DNA of 64,000 bases from Wolbachia endosymbiont (group A) of Pogonocherus hispidulus (GTDB lineage Bacteria > Pseudomonadota > Alphaproteobacteria > Rickettsiales > Anaplasmataceae): contig NZ_OZ034750.1 of the NCBI RefSeq assembly GCF_964028195.1, forward strand, positions 682,001-746,000. Reading direction: 5' to 3'. Position 1 is the stretch's first letter. Each line of letters opens with the position of its first letter. The notes under the pieces were generated by a model that saw nothing but the letters and a program-made list of their open reading frames with translations, ran no database searches and had not been told where the DNA came from. Position numbers and translations under genes: made by a program. This document shows positions 28,442 to 38,186 of this stretch, piece after piece.

Positions 28442-29402
28442 GTGGAAGGACTGTTTAAGAAGCTAATGCCCAAAGTAATATCTGGGATACGCAGACGTAA
28501 ACACTTTAATTTGGAAGGTAAAGTGGTGAATAGTAGTGAATATGTTATGGACCAGCAAAAAGCTAGGTATGAATGGAATGGAATTCCTTGGCGAAAGCTG
28601 AAGAAATCTTCATTTAAGCTACAAAAACGAATTTACCAAGCTTCTAAATGTAATGATATCAGAAAGATGCATAATCTTCAGAGATTATTACTCAAATCAA
28701 CAAGTGCAAAAACACTCGCTGTTAGGAAAGTAACACAGGACAATAGGGGGAAGAAGACTGCAGGTATTGATGGAAAGGCTAATCTTAATCAAAAAGAAAG
28801 ATTACAACTATCATATTCTTTAGATATAAAAGAAAAAGCAAAGCCATCAAGACGCGTCTGGATCCCAAAACCTGGTAAGCCATCGGAGCATCGCCCGCTT
28901 GGTATACCTACTATATCGTGTCGAGCAAAACAAACACTTGTAAAAATGGCTTTAGAACCAGAATGGGAGGCAAAACTTGAGCCAAACACTTATGGTTTTA
29001 GACCTGGTAGATCATGTCATGATGCAATTGAAGCCATATTTGATGTGCTAAAACAGAAAACAGCATATGTATTAGATGCTGATATTTCTGGATGTTTTGA
29101 CAATATTAACCATAATAAACTGCTTGAAAAGCTCAATACCACACCAACGTTAAAGAAAATCATAAGAGGATGGTTAAGGGCAGGCGTTATGGAAGATGGA
29201 AAGTTTCAATCCACAAAACGTGGTACAATTCAAGGAGGGACGATCTCACCGTTGCTAGCTTGTGTTGCATTACACGGATTAGAGCAACATATCAAAAAAG
29301 CATTAACAAACGAACTCTTTCAATGCATGAAAAGAAAATATGGTAGGATATCGCATAAAAATGCGCAAAAGTCTATTAGTGTAATTTTCTACTGTGATGA
29401 TT
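28442..29402 (+). CDS. ltrA: outer group II intron maturase, 5' part (reverse transcriptase)
   Basis: This part has the reverse transcriptase blocks: KKTAGIDGKANLN, VWIPKPGKPSEHRPLGIPTI, TYGFRPGRSCHDAIE, VLDADISGCFDNIN and GTIQGGTISPLLAC. It ends exactly inside the catalytic box at ISVIFYCDD, a YxDD motif with Cys in the second place. Without splicing, translation reads three intron codons and stops at 29413. The 961 bases here plus 827 bases at 31251-32077 make 1788, a multiple of three, giving a 595-residue maturase after removal of the inner intron. The annotated start is a GTG; a later ATG (MDQQKARYEW) is the more usual N-terminus for this family. Confidence 0.8.
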
Positions 29403-31250
29403 GTGCGCCGTAGAAACACGGAAAGTGTTGAAGCTGTGCAGTAGATGAGGGAGGGCCCCTCGGAGCCGGTTTGCAAGAGCAGGCTTCAAACAGCCATAAG
29501 CTGCTTTGGTAAAGAGCTAAGGTAGTGAGCGTTATGGAAAAGGCACAATTATGTGTCATGTATGAAATAGAGAGACGAACGCAAGTGAACCACTGATGAA
29601 GTGTCGAAAGCGTAGAGACGACGTCAAAACCAGGGGGTAGTCGTTAACCTGGGATGAATCTACAGGGAGCTTGTTTACTGGGTAGGTGGCGTCCGGCATA
29701 AAAGTGGCGTGAATCTATTTTAGGCTATTGCATGGAACTACGGGAACCTGTCGTTTCGATGAAAAGGGAGAAGTCCAAAGAGCTGATCTCTGAGGATGAG
29801 AGTACCGATGCGAAAAACAGGGGCGGATTAGCTCGTAGTAGCGAAGAAGTTTCTGTAATGGAAATGGAGTGAAGGGGCTAAGTTATTTAGTTTTAATTAT
29901 TTATCAACCGAAAGGGAGGAGTTAATGAATGAAACAAAGTCTTTTGATATACCAAAGCAACTTATTTGGAGAGCTTATAAACAAGTATCGAAAAATAAAG
30001 GTGCAGCAGGTGTAGATGAGGTCTCGATAACAAAGTTTGAAGAAAATCTAAAGGATAATCTATACAAATTATGGAATCGGATGTCATCCGGAAGTTATTT
30101 TCCAGAGCCGGTAAAAGCTGTTGCGATACCAAAAGATACAGGAGGGCAAAGAATTTTATGTGTGCCTTCAGTATTCGACAGGATAGCGCAAACAGCAGCT
30201 ACAATGTATCTTGAGCCGTTAGTAGAACCGAAATTTCACGAAGATTCATATGGTTATAGACCAAATAAGTCTGCGCTGGATGCGGTATACACAGCACGGA
30301 AGAGATGTTGGAAAAATGATTGGACGGTAGATCTTGATATATCTGGATTTTTCGACAATCTGGACCACGATTTAGCACTGCAGGCTATCAAGAAACACAC
30401 AGACTGCAAATGGGTCATACTGTATGTTGAGAGGTGGATGAAAGCCCCCATTCAGCAAGCAGATGGCAGTAGGGTAACAAGGGATAAAGGAGTTCCGCAA
30501 GGAGGTTCAATAAGCCCAATCATTTCAAGCATATTTATGCACCATGCGTTTGATATGTGGATGAAACAAAATTATCCAACAGTACCATTTGAAAGATATG
30601 TAGATGATGCGATAGTGCACTGCAGAACTAAAAGACAGGCAGGATTTATGAAAGTAATGATTGAAGAAAGATTGGCTAAGTGTAAATTGAAGTTACATCC
30701 TGAAAAGACACAGATTGTGTACAGTAAGGATGATGATAGAAAAGAACAATTTCCTAAACAAAGCTTTGATTTTCTAGGTTATACTTTTAGACCTAGAGTA
30801 GCAAAGAATAAGATGAGGAATTATTTCATCTCATTTCTACCTGCAATTAGTAACAAAGCCAAGAAGAAGATCAAGAAAACCATAAAGTCATGGAGAATAC
30901 ATCGGATTACATGGACCACACTAGAGGAAATATCGAAGAAAATAGATCCAATAGTCAGAGGCTGGTTTCAGTACTATGGCAGGTTTTATAAATCAGAGAT
31001 GTATCCATCTCTCAGAAATATAGAGAGATACCTCATAAGATGGGTCAGGACAAAATATAAGAAACTTCGTGATCACGGAAGACTAGCAAAGCAATTTCTA
31101 GGAAAAGTGAGAAAGAGGTCTCCAAGTATTTTCTATCATTGGACACTTGGGTTAGGATCAAAAGGCTAAATAATGGGAGCTGTATAAGCCGAGAGGTTTC
31201 CGTGCAGTTCTGCGAGAGACTGGTGGGGAAGTTCCGCCGGTCTACTCTCC
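29403..31250 (+). mobile_element. inner (nested) group II intron in the maturase YxDD motif
   Basis: The intron starts GTGCG at 29403. It has a long structured 5' RNA region, its own reverse transcriptase, and a domain V of exactly 34 bases at 31177-31210 (GAGCTGTATAAGCC, GAGA, GGTTTCCGTGCAGTTC). The 3' boundary at 31250 was chosen because it rejoins the host codons as DD-FVVIHES, the usual continuation of this motif in group II maturases. The 1848-bp inner intron belongs to a different class from its host, judging by its protein. Confidence 0.82.
29925..31169 (+). CDS. ltrA: inner group II intron reverse transcriptase/maturase
   Basis: The 414-residue protein has the RT blocks GAAGVDEVSITKFE, VAIPKDTGGQRILCVP, SYGYRPNKSALDAV, VDLDISGFFDNLDHD and GVPQGGSISPIIS, and the catalytic box FERYVDDAIVHC (YVDD instead of the common YADD). 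The X domain has FDFLGYTFRPR and IDPIVRGWFQYYG. There is no HNH domain. It starts at an ATG after AAAGGGAGGAG and ends eight bases before domain V. The frame is complete, so the inner intron looks potentially active. Confidence 0.9.
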   Translation: MNETKSFDIPKQLIWRAYKQVSKNKGAAGVDEVSITKFEENLKDNLYKLWNRMSSGSYFPEPVKAVAIPKDTGGQRILCVPSVFDRIAQTAATMYLEPLVEPKFHEDSYGYRPNKSALDAVYTARKRCWKNDWTVDLDISGFFDNLDHDLALQAIKKHTDCKWVILYVERWMKAPIQQADGSRVTRDKGVPQGGSISPIISSIFMHHAFDMWMKQNYPTVPFERYVDDAIVHCRTKRQAGFMKVMIEERLAKCKLKLHPEKTQIVYSKDDDRKEQFPKQSFDFLGYTFRPRVAKNKMRNYFISFLPAISNKAKKKIKKTIKSWRIHRITWTTLEEISKKIDPIVRGWFQYYGRFYKSEMYPSLRNIERYLIRWVRTKYKKLRDHGRLAKQFLGKVRKRSPSIFYHWTLGLGSKG

Positions 31251-32077
31251 TTGTCGTCATACATGAAAGTGAAGAAATTATTCTTAGGGCAAAAGTTCTA
31301 GTTGAAGAATGGTTAAAAACCATTGGATTAGAATTAAAGCCTTCTAAGACAAAAGTTTCTCATACATTAAAAATCATTAATGGAATAAAACCAGGATTTG
31401 ATTTTCTTGGATTTTCAATAAGACAATATCCAACAAAAGAAAGTAAGAAAGGTTACAAATTATTAGTAAAACCAAGTCGTAATTCTATAAAGCAGCATAT
31501 ATTTGCTATTAAACATAAACTTAGAGAAATGCGTGGGGCGCCACAGGAAGTAGTAATAAGGAATCTCAATCCAATCATTAGAGGGTGGAGTCAATATTAC
31601 TCTTCGGTAGTTTCATGTAAAATCTTTAGCTCATTGGATAATACTATACATAGAAAGCTCTGGAAGTGGGCAGTCTTTAGGCACCCAAACAAAGGGAAAT
31701 GCTGGATAAAAAGAAAATACTTTAAAAAGTATAATAACGATAACTGGCGTTTTATGACAAGTAACAAGATACATCTTATTATACACAGCGATCATGTTAT
31801 TAAACGACATATCAAAGTGCAAAAAACCAGATCTCCATATGATGGTGATTGGGTTTATTGGGGTAATCGTCTTAGAGAAATACCAGATAAGCCATCAAGA
31901 GTAATAAAACTATTGAAGTTACAACAAAGTAAATGCGGTAATTGTAGACTATGGTTTGAAAGTGATGATATAATAGAAATACATCATAAAGACCGGAATA
32001 GACGAAACAATATGATCAAAAATTTATCTTTGTTACATGGGCATTGTCACGATGAATTACACAGGAGGTGTGCATGA
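31251..32077 (+). CDS. ltrA: outer group II intron maturase, 3' part (X domain and HNH endonuclease)
   Basis: After the inner intron the host maturase resumes as FVVIHESEE once joined to its 5' part. It contains the X domain (FDFLGFSIRQYP, NLNPIIRGWSQYYSS) and a C-terminal HNH-type endonuclease: CGNCRLWFESDD, EIHHKDRNRRN, LLHGHCHDELH, with the paired Cys and the His residues kept. Read on its own it lacks a start codon at the correct place. It ends about 20 bases before domain V of the outer intron. No frameshift or stop is seen, so decay has not set in since the inner intron arrived. Confidence 0.8.
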
Positions 32078-32225
32078 CAAGCACCAAATTAGAGAGAAGC
32101 CGTATGAGGCGCAAAGTCTCACGTACGGTTTTGAAGCTTACTATTACCCATAAGTCTAAAAATGGAGAAAAAGCTGCTATTTTACTAATTCAACTTTCTA
32201 TTATAAATAGATCTATGGTCTAAAA

Positions 32226-33699
32226 ATGGAATATATGATGAAAAGAAATATAAATACCTCAACTGGCGAATGGGCAGAAAGTGAATTTGGAATTGTTAAT
32301 TTTGGTGATATAAGATTAAGTAAGAGGCTTTTAAAAATAGTTAATAGTTTTGCTGAATCGCCTGAGCGTTCAATAAATCAAGCTTGTGAAGATTGGCATC
32401 AAAGTAAAGCAGCTTATAGATTTTTCCAAAACGATGCCATTTCTGAAAGAAAGATATTAGACAGTCATATAATAAAAACCGTTGAAAGAGCTAAAGAATA
32501 CTCAACTATCTTAGCTATCCAAGACACGAGTTATATTTCATATAAAAATCATAAAAAGACCGAAGGATTAGGGATTATAGCAGCAAGATTAACATCTAAC
32601 AACTAATTTTAAAACCCATGGATTAGTGATGCATACAACGTTTGCAGTTACAACAGAAGGGCTACCTATAGGATTATTAGATCAAAAAATTAGTACTAGA
32701 CCTCCTGTGGCTGAAGACCTAAAAGAGTTGAAAAGAAGAAGCCATAATACTGCTATTCCTATAGAAGAGAAAGAAAGCATACGGTGGATAGCATCACTTA
32801 AAGATTCTACTCACTATCCTGGATTAAAGAACGTTAAGGTAGTTACCGTTTGCGATAGAGAAGCAGATATTTATGATTTATTTGAAGTCGCTTCCACTAA
32901 TCAATCTCTTTTTGTAGTAAGAGGAAATCAAAACAGAACAGTAAATAAGAAGTCGACTTATTCTGAAAAAGGTGGTGAAAGGTTGTGGGATTTAATGAAT
33001 CGCATGTCTTGTCAAGGAGAAATACAAGTAAATATTCCTGCTCGCAATGATAAACCTCAAAGAATAACAGTTTTAGAAGTAAAGTTTAGTAACTTTGTGA
33101 TGAATGCATCAAAAAATAATGCTAGACGTAAAACCCGAAAACTTCCTAATTTAAGTTTAAATGCTGTCTATGTTATAGAAAAATACCCCCCATTTGGCGA
33201 AGAGCCTATGAACTGGATTTTGTTGACAAATATAAATATTAATAATTTTGAAGAAGCAGTAGAAAAAATACAATGGTATTGCTTAAGATGGAGAATAGAG
33301 GTTTTTCATAAAATTTTGAAATCCGGTCTTAAAGTTGAAGAATGTAGGCTCCAAACAGCAGATAGATTAATCCGCTTTCTTACAATTATGAGTATAATTG
33401 CATGGAGAATATTTTTTATCACACTAGTAGCTAGAACAAATCCAAATCTTTCTTGCACTGTCATACTGACTGACGACGAATGGAAGGTTTTATATACCAA
33501 AATGCTTAAGACAAAAAACTATCCTGAGACTCCACCACCTATAAGAGAAATTGTGAGGTGGATAGCCAAATTAGGAGGGTTTTTAGCTCGCAAAAATGAC
33601 TTAGAACCAGGCCCTATAGCTTTGTGGAAGGGATGGAAACGTCTCTTTGATTTAGCAGAAGGATGGAGACTTGCTCATGAATTTTATACTTGTGGGTAA
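32226..33699 (+). pseudogene. IS4-family (Tn5-like) transposase, one frameshift
   Basis: The N-terminal part (32226-32606) resembles the Tn5 transposase start: FGDIRLSKRLLKIVNSFAES, INQACEDWHQSKAAYRFFQN, and the first catalytic Asp in LAIQDTSYISY. A frame change near 32606 is followed by the rest in the next frame (to 33699): HTTFAVTTEGLPIGLLDQK, the second Asp in VTVCDREADIYDLF, and the YREK signature as YCLRWRIEVFHKILK. A single base difference separates the two frames, so this is a recently broken or mis-sequenced copy. I could not find its terminal repeats with confidence, although TCTAAAAATGGA occurs twice just upstream (about 32154 and 32220). Confidence 0.82.
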
Positions 33700-33897
33700 T
33701 AGTAAGGGGATGACAGGAGCACTGCCATTAAGTTAAGGAAATAGGAGTTAAAATTCGACCAAAAATATAAGTAATTTTGTAATGATGACAAATATTATGG
33801 TGAACCTTGAGGGAAGTAAAATTCAAGGTAGTGAAAAAATAACAACTGTAGGTTATTGAGTGAAAGATGTAACCTCTAACAAAAAGATATCTTAGGT

Positions 33898-34108
33898 TCA
33901 AAACACATGTTTTCTAGTTCTTTTTTGGTAGTTCAGTGAACGAGTATCAGTTACTTTATTACGCTCGACCTTCCTTCCTTTTCTCACTACTAAAGTATTC
34001 ATCAAAAATAACTGTGATAATCGATCCATAATGCAGTCTATGTCTGACTCTGTAGAAAAAACATCGAAAGCTAAATTTTTTATTGCATTAAATGAGACAG
34101 ATTTATTG
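33898..34108 (-). pseudogene. unrecognised 3' gene fragment abutting the IS256 element
   Basis: The minus-strand frame entering from the IS256 boundary reads SFNAIKNLAFDVFSTESDID, then MDRLSQLFLMNTLVVRKGRK and ends QKRTRKHVF at a stop at 33898. The composition looks like real protein and the C-terminus is basic, but I do not recognise the family. The beginning is lost at the element edge. Confidence 0.4.
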
Positions 34109-34109
34109 A

Positions 34110-35454
34110 GGGAGTGTTAAATAAACTGTGTCAAACCGAAAAAAAAGTAATAAATTGATATAAAAAAATGGAGGTTTGACAATGAGTCAGAAAGTAGTAA
34201 ACAGAACTACCGGTTTGGTAGATTATAAAGAATTAGAAACAAATATCCTGTCGTCTATACGAGAAGGAAGACCGTTGAAAGGAAGAGATGGAGCATTAAC
34301 ACCGTTTATAAAAAAGTTGCTGGAGGTAAGCCTGGAAGGTGAAATAGAAAACCACTTGTCGGCTGAAAGCGAAGAGAATAATCGAAGAAATGGGAGGAAT
34401 GCAAAGACTTTACGTACAAGCGCAGGGTCATTTGAGCTTTTGACGCCAAGAGATAGGGAAGGAAGTTTCGAACCACAAATAGTCAAAAAAAGGCAAACAA
34501 ACTTACATCCAGAGCTTGAAACGAAGATTTTGAGCACATTTGCCAGTGGTATGGGCTATAGAGATATAGTGTCACATGTTGAGGAAATTTATGATCACAA
34601 AATATCGGCGGCAGAGATATCAAGTATTACTGACAAATTGCTACCAGTAATCAACGAATGGCGTAGTCGCCCGCTGCAGTCTGTATATCCGATAGTTTTC
34701 ATGGATGGCATGTTTTTTAAAGTCAAAGAGGACGGGCATTGCGTAAGTAAATGCATGTATAACATATTAGGCATAGATCAAAATGGCAAAAAAGAAGTAT
34801 TAGGTTTTTATTTGGCTGAAAGTGAAGGAGCTAACTTCTGGTTGGGAGTGCTAAATGACCTCAAAGAAAGAGGAGTAGAAGATATCCTTATTGCCTGCGT
34901 TGATGGGCTGAAAAGCTTTCCTGCAGCTATAAACAGTGTCTTTCCTAATGCGGAAGTGCAGATGTGTATAGTGCATCAGATACGCAACTCACTGAAGTAT
35001 GTGGCCAGTAAAGATGCGAAGAGTTTTTTGAGCGATTTAAAGAAGGTATATCAAGCTTCAAGCAAGGAAATTGCCGAGAATTATCTGTTGGAATTGGATG
35101 AAAAATGGGGCACAAAGTACCCTATGGTTATAAAATCTTGGCAGAATAATTGGGAAAACTTGTCTGGTTATTTTAAGTATTCTGGTCCAGTTAGGAGGAT
35201 AATCTACACCACCAATCCCATAGAGGGGCTACATAGGCAAATTAGGAAATTCACTAAGACCAAAGGCTCATTTACCAGCATAAATGCCTTGTATAAGCAG
35301 GTATATTGTGCTATAAAGAAGGCAGAGGAAAAGTGGACGATGCCTGTACATGATTGGGCATTAACTATCTCTCAACTTGATGTTTTCTTTCCTGGCAAAT
35401 TGAAAATTGAGTTGAACTAAAAATGCGGTTTGACACAGTTTATTTAACACTCCC
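34110..35454 (+). mobile_element. IS256-family insertion sequence, complete
   Basis: The ends are perfect inverted repeats of 29 bp. The left starts GGGAGTGTTAAATAAACTGT at 34110; the right ends at 35454 with the same sequence reversed. The transposase is intact. The bases outside the two ends do not form the 8-bp target duplication expected for this family (TTTATTGA on the left, GTTAATGT on the right), and the flanking gene fragments do not match each other. The copy may therefore be a recombinant of two insertions. Confidence 0.88.
34182..35420 (+). CDS. IS256-family (Mutator-type) transposase
   Basis: The 412-residue protein carries the Mutator-type DDE residues: Asp175 in IVFMDGMFFK, Asp241 in IACVDGLKSFP and the Glu in TTNPIEGLHRQIRKFTKT near residue 349, with the VQMCIVHQIRNSLKYV segment between them. 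The N-terminal RDGALTPFIKKLLE and the signature FASGMGYRDI are typical of the family. The ATG at 34182 is preferred because GGAGG lies seven bases before it; a TTG two codons earlier is in frame. Length and motifs are complete. Confidence 0.92.
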   Translation: MSQKVVNRTTGLVDYKELETNILSSIREGRPLKGRDGALTPFIKKLLEVSLEGEIENHLSAESEENNRRNGRNAKTLRTSAGSFELLTPRDREGSFEPQIVKKRQTNLHPELETKILSTFASGMGYRDIVSHVEEIYDHKISAAEISSITDKLLPVINEWRSRPLQSVYPIVFMDGMFFKVKEDGHCVSKCMYNILGIDQNGKKEVLGFYLAESEGANFWLGVLNDLKERGVEDILIACVDGLKSFPAAINSVFPNAEVQMCIVHQIRNSLKYVASKDAKSFLSDLKKVYQASSKEIAENYLLELDEKWGTKYPMVIKSWQNNWENLSGYFKYSGPVRRIIYTTNPIEGLHRQIRKFTKTKGSFTSINALYKQVYCAIKKAEEKWTMPVHDWALTISQLDVFFPGKLKIELN

Positions 35455-35918
35455 GTTAATGTGCTGCTGTGTGTAATCTCATTCCTTTGATCAACAGTTA
35501 GAGCAAACTTAAGAGGATTTCCAAGTGCATCAATAAGTGCATGTATCTTAGTTATGAAACCACCTTTGTTTCGCCCTAAAGCTTCTTTCTCCTGGGAGTG
35601 TTTTGTATAGCCAGCTGAACATTGGTGGATCAATTATAACAGTTTCTAAATCTGACCCTCGTTTTGCGTACTCCAATAAATTCTTCCAAATATCCCTTTC
35701 GCACCACCTCTTAAATCGTTTGTGTATACTTCTGTAATTGCCATAGATTTTTGGCAAAAGCCTCCACTGTTTGTGCCATATGCCACACTGCTTCTATTTA
35801 AACGTTTTTCGTCTTTGCTATGTATTCCTTTCACGCTTTTTATGAACTCTAAAATTTGTTTCCAATTTCTTTCTTTTATATAATATTCCATTCGTAGTTT
35901 TTCCATTCTTATGCTCAT
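35455..35918 (-). pseudogene. IS5-family transposase fragment, frameshifted and truncated
   Basis: Three overlapping minus-strand frames together resemble an IS5-type transposase N-terminus: WKQILEFIKSVKGI, then RLNRSSVAYGTNSGGF in one frame, FKRWCERDIWKNLLEYAKRG and DLETVIIDPPMFS in the next, and GRNKGGFITKIHALIDALGN with LKFALTVDQRNEI in the last. It breaks off at the edge of the IS256 element, and I do not find the missing C-terminal part on the other side. At least two frame changes make it non-functional. Confidence 0.75.
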
Positions 35919-36131
35919 TAGATTAAACTACCTCTTTCTTATTTTTTGTTCACAGAGCCTAGTGATGCTAGAATTTTTTTTGCGTAAGTTTCAGTTTCAA
36001 AACACACTACAAAATTTTTGGTTTAAATCTTTTTCAAACTATAAGTCCAACGTATATCAGTAAATAGAATAGACAATAATTAAAGTAACCTATATGATGA
36101 GAAAAAAACTTTTCTTGTTTCATTCTAGCTA

Positions 36132-36776
36132 ATGTTAAAGGTGTATATTGATTTTTCATGTAAAATTTTAACCTTCACTCTTTTTTTTCATTTGCCACTT
36201 CTTGCAAAGGAAAAACCAGATATGTTTTACGATCAAAACAGTGGTTTGCAGCTACCACTACCTAGTAATATGATTATAGGTGATAATAATAGTGCCCTGA
36301 TAACTCATTACAAAAGTGATTCTCTCATAAAAGACTCAAGAAAAGTTGTCTCATTCGAAATTGATAAGTCTGATATCTACCACTATTACATAAGAGGAGA
36401 TGTGCTAATTAGCAAGGGCGATGTTTCAGAAGAAACATGTTATAGTAGTTACCCAACATGTATGAATTACGAACGTCATGTTAACAGTACAGGAAAAGTG
36501 TTACCAGATAAAATATTGATAAATGGATATCACTTTATATATCTTCATGCAAGTGAAGGTGCAGCAGGTACTGCTTATGATACATATATATACAGAGGTA
36601 TGATTGATGACAAGTGTGTTTTCTTTGACATTTACTCGCGTCAGGTAAATCCTTATAACTACTTAGATACTACTGGTGATGTATCTTCAGTACAAAATGC
36701 ATACCGCTCTTTTAATAATGATATTGAAACTGTAAATAATATTATAAGAAATACAAAGTTTAATATTAATAAATAA
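36132..36776 (+). CDS. hypothetical secreted protein, 214 aa
   Basis: I do not recognise a family. The N-terminus is a good signal peptide: a Lys, then the hydrophobic run ILTFTLFFHLPLLAK, with a plausible cleavage after LAK or nearby, followed by mature sequence EKPDMFYDQNSGLQLPLPSN. The remainder is soluble-looking, with two closely spaced Cys pairs (ETCYSSYPTCMNYE) that could form disulfides after export. It is complete, stands alone, and lies between transposon debris and a repeat-rich intergenic region. Export to the periplasm is inference from the signal. Confidence 0.65.
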   Translation: MLKVYIDFSCKILTFTLFFHLPLLAKEKPDMFYDQNSGLQLPLPSNMIIGDNNSALITHYKSDSLIKDSRKVVSFEIDKSDIYHYYIRGDVLISKGDVSEETCYSSYPTCMNYERHVNSTGKVLPDKILINGYHFIYLHASEGAAGTAYDTYIYRGMIDDKCVFFDIYSRQVNPYNYLDTTGDVSSVQNAYRSFNNDIETVNNIIRNTKFNINK

Positions 36777-37204
36777 GTTTATTAATAGGTAAAAAATAGA
36801 TCATTCGCTGTCATTTTTATGAAAGGTCACATTATCTGTGGGTTAAAGTAAAGGATAGAGCCAACCCATAAAGCCAAACTCTGAGTATTATCATACAATC
36901 ATTCATTGAATAAAAAAATACTCTACCCTCTTATGCACCATAACAAGTTAGCCTCTAATATATTTAGGATATATTATTCCACCTTTAAAACTTGTCAATT
37001 ACTATTGTAGAAAATTTTTCTAACCCAAAGTAGTTTATGGCAAAAGCTTCTCAATAGAATAAATGTATAACCTTTTACTTATTTTTTAATTTTGTTTTTG
37101 TCATAAGCGTGTCTTAATTCTTATCGTAAAATAAATTACTACTAATTTAGTATTATATATCGCTAAAAATTTAAATAATACAACCATTCCCAGCACTCAA
37201 AATC

Positions 37205-37383
37205 AAGGACGGTGAGAACAAGTTTCTTTGGGATGGGATGGTCTAGCACTGGATTCGTGCGAACTTCTTCCAATACCTGAATGGTTTTTTCTTGAGTCAT
37301 AACTGTACTCTGCTGGCATTTTACCTTCTTGTTACCCTAAATCACTATCTTATCTTGTTCCCACTATTATGGAAAGGGCTATA
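37205..37383 (-). mobile_element. IS630-family remnant (5' end only)
   Basis: On the minus strand the end TATAGCCCTTTCCATAAT at 37383 resembles the IS630 terminus found at 6414, and an ATG at 37319 opens MPAEYSYDSRKK, close to MPAAYSYDLRKK of the intact element. The frame stops after about 18 codons and the rest of the transposase is gone. This is a diverged relative, not a recent deletion derivative. Confidence 0.65.
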
Positions 37384-37642
37384 TCGCTGGGAAGTAGAAC
37401 GTAAAAAGGCTATTCTTGCTTATGAAGCGCTACTTTATACGGCATAATATCGATTAATCTTTTCTTTATTTATTTTTCCAACTTTTCAATCGTTATCTTT
37501 AATCAATTATATTTTTCATTTTGTAAATTAAAAAATTTAGCTTATCCTTTTCAAATAACATTAGCATGACTTACCTTTTTTTCGGGTCTAGGAATTGTCT
37601 TCTTGAATTCTATGGTATTTTGTTTAACATTGACGCAAGAGT

Positions 37643-37743
37643 CTGGGATCCAGTTTTCCATATAATCTCATCGAAAACGTTGTATTTTAACGTAAAACAC
37701 CTATTTTTATGCTTACCAACTTAATAAAATTCCTGGATCCCAG
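37643..37743 (-). repeat. MITE-like repeat with inverted ends, copy A
   Basis: The ends are exact inverted repeats CTGGGATCCAG (37643-37653) and CTGGATCCCAG (37733-37743). The core, read on the minus strand, matches 42066-42162 almost throughout (including TTTATTAAGTTGG, AAGCATAAAAATAG and CAACGTTTT). No coding capacity. Confidence 0.7.
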
Positions 37744-37750
37744 TGTCTGG

Positions 37751-37820
37751 GCACTGGGATGACAGAAGAAGGAGGCACTGGGATGACAGAAGAAGGAGGC
37801 ACTGGGATGACAGGAGAAGG
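37751..37820 (+). repeat. 24-bp tandem repeat, about three copies
   Basis: The unit GCACTGGGATGACAGAAGAA plus GGAG occurs at 37751, 37775 and 37799, the last with one change and slightly shortened. It grew from the arm of the neighbouring palindromic repeat. Confidence 0.75.
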
Positions 37821-37837
37821 TACTAGCCTGACAACCG

Positions 37838-37894
37838 TCATCCCGCTACGTGTTAGCGGGATCTAGAGATACCGTGACGGTATGACGAGGGAGA
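37838..37894. repeat. short palindromic repeats
   Basis: CCCGCTACGTGTTAGCGGG and ATACCGTGACGGTAT are adjacent inverted repeats. The same motifs recur at 39255-39312 and many times in 50915-51270. They are the Wolbachia-type intergenic palindromes and have no visible coding function. Confidence 0.65.
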
Positions 37895-38186
37895 ACAGTT
37901 AGCGGCTGAGATACTGCGAATGAATCGCGGTATGACGTAGGGAAACCTTTCTTGGGTTAGCTATAAAACTAATCAGCATCTTGTTTAGCACATACAAATT
38001 AAGTTTCACAAATATAGTGCTAAACCTTGACATGCTATAGCTACTTCTTTCAATTTAGTGGTGGGTTTTGACAGTACACATGCTATTTTATCAGCTATCA
38101 ACTCAAGTGTCACAGAAGTTACAATCGCTTTAAGTATCACAGAAGTTACAATTATTGCATCTATATTCTGTGCTTTAACATTTGTT

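Larger units (their letters stand above)
28024..32151 (+). mobile_element. outer group II intron (host of a nested intron)
   Basis: The intron starts GTGCG at 28024 within the PD-(D/E)XK gene. About 400 bases of structured RNA precede its maturase. Domain V is clear at about 32096-32131 (AAGCCGTATGAGGCGC, AAAG loop, TCTCACGTACGGTTTT). The 3' end is placed near 32151, after TTACCCAT, but the downstream exon cannot be recognised, so this is approximate. Its maturase reading frame is interrupted by a second complete intron at 29403-31250. Without the inner intron its length would be about 2.28 kb. Confidence 0.78.
36777..38005. other. long non-coding stretch with IS remnant and palindromic repeats
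   Basis: No intact gene is seen. The interval contains an IS630 remnant (37205-37383), a MITE-like palindrome-ended repeat (37643-37743), a 24-bp tandem repeat (37751-37820) and short palindromes (37838-37894), each listed separately. The region 36777-37200 shows nothing that I can name. Confidence 0.55.
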
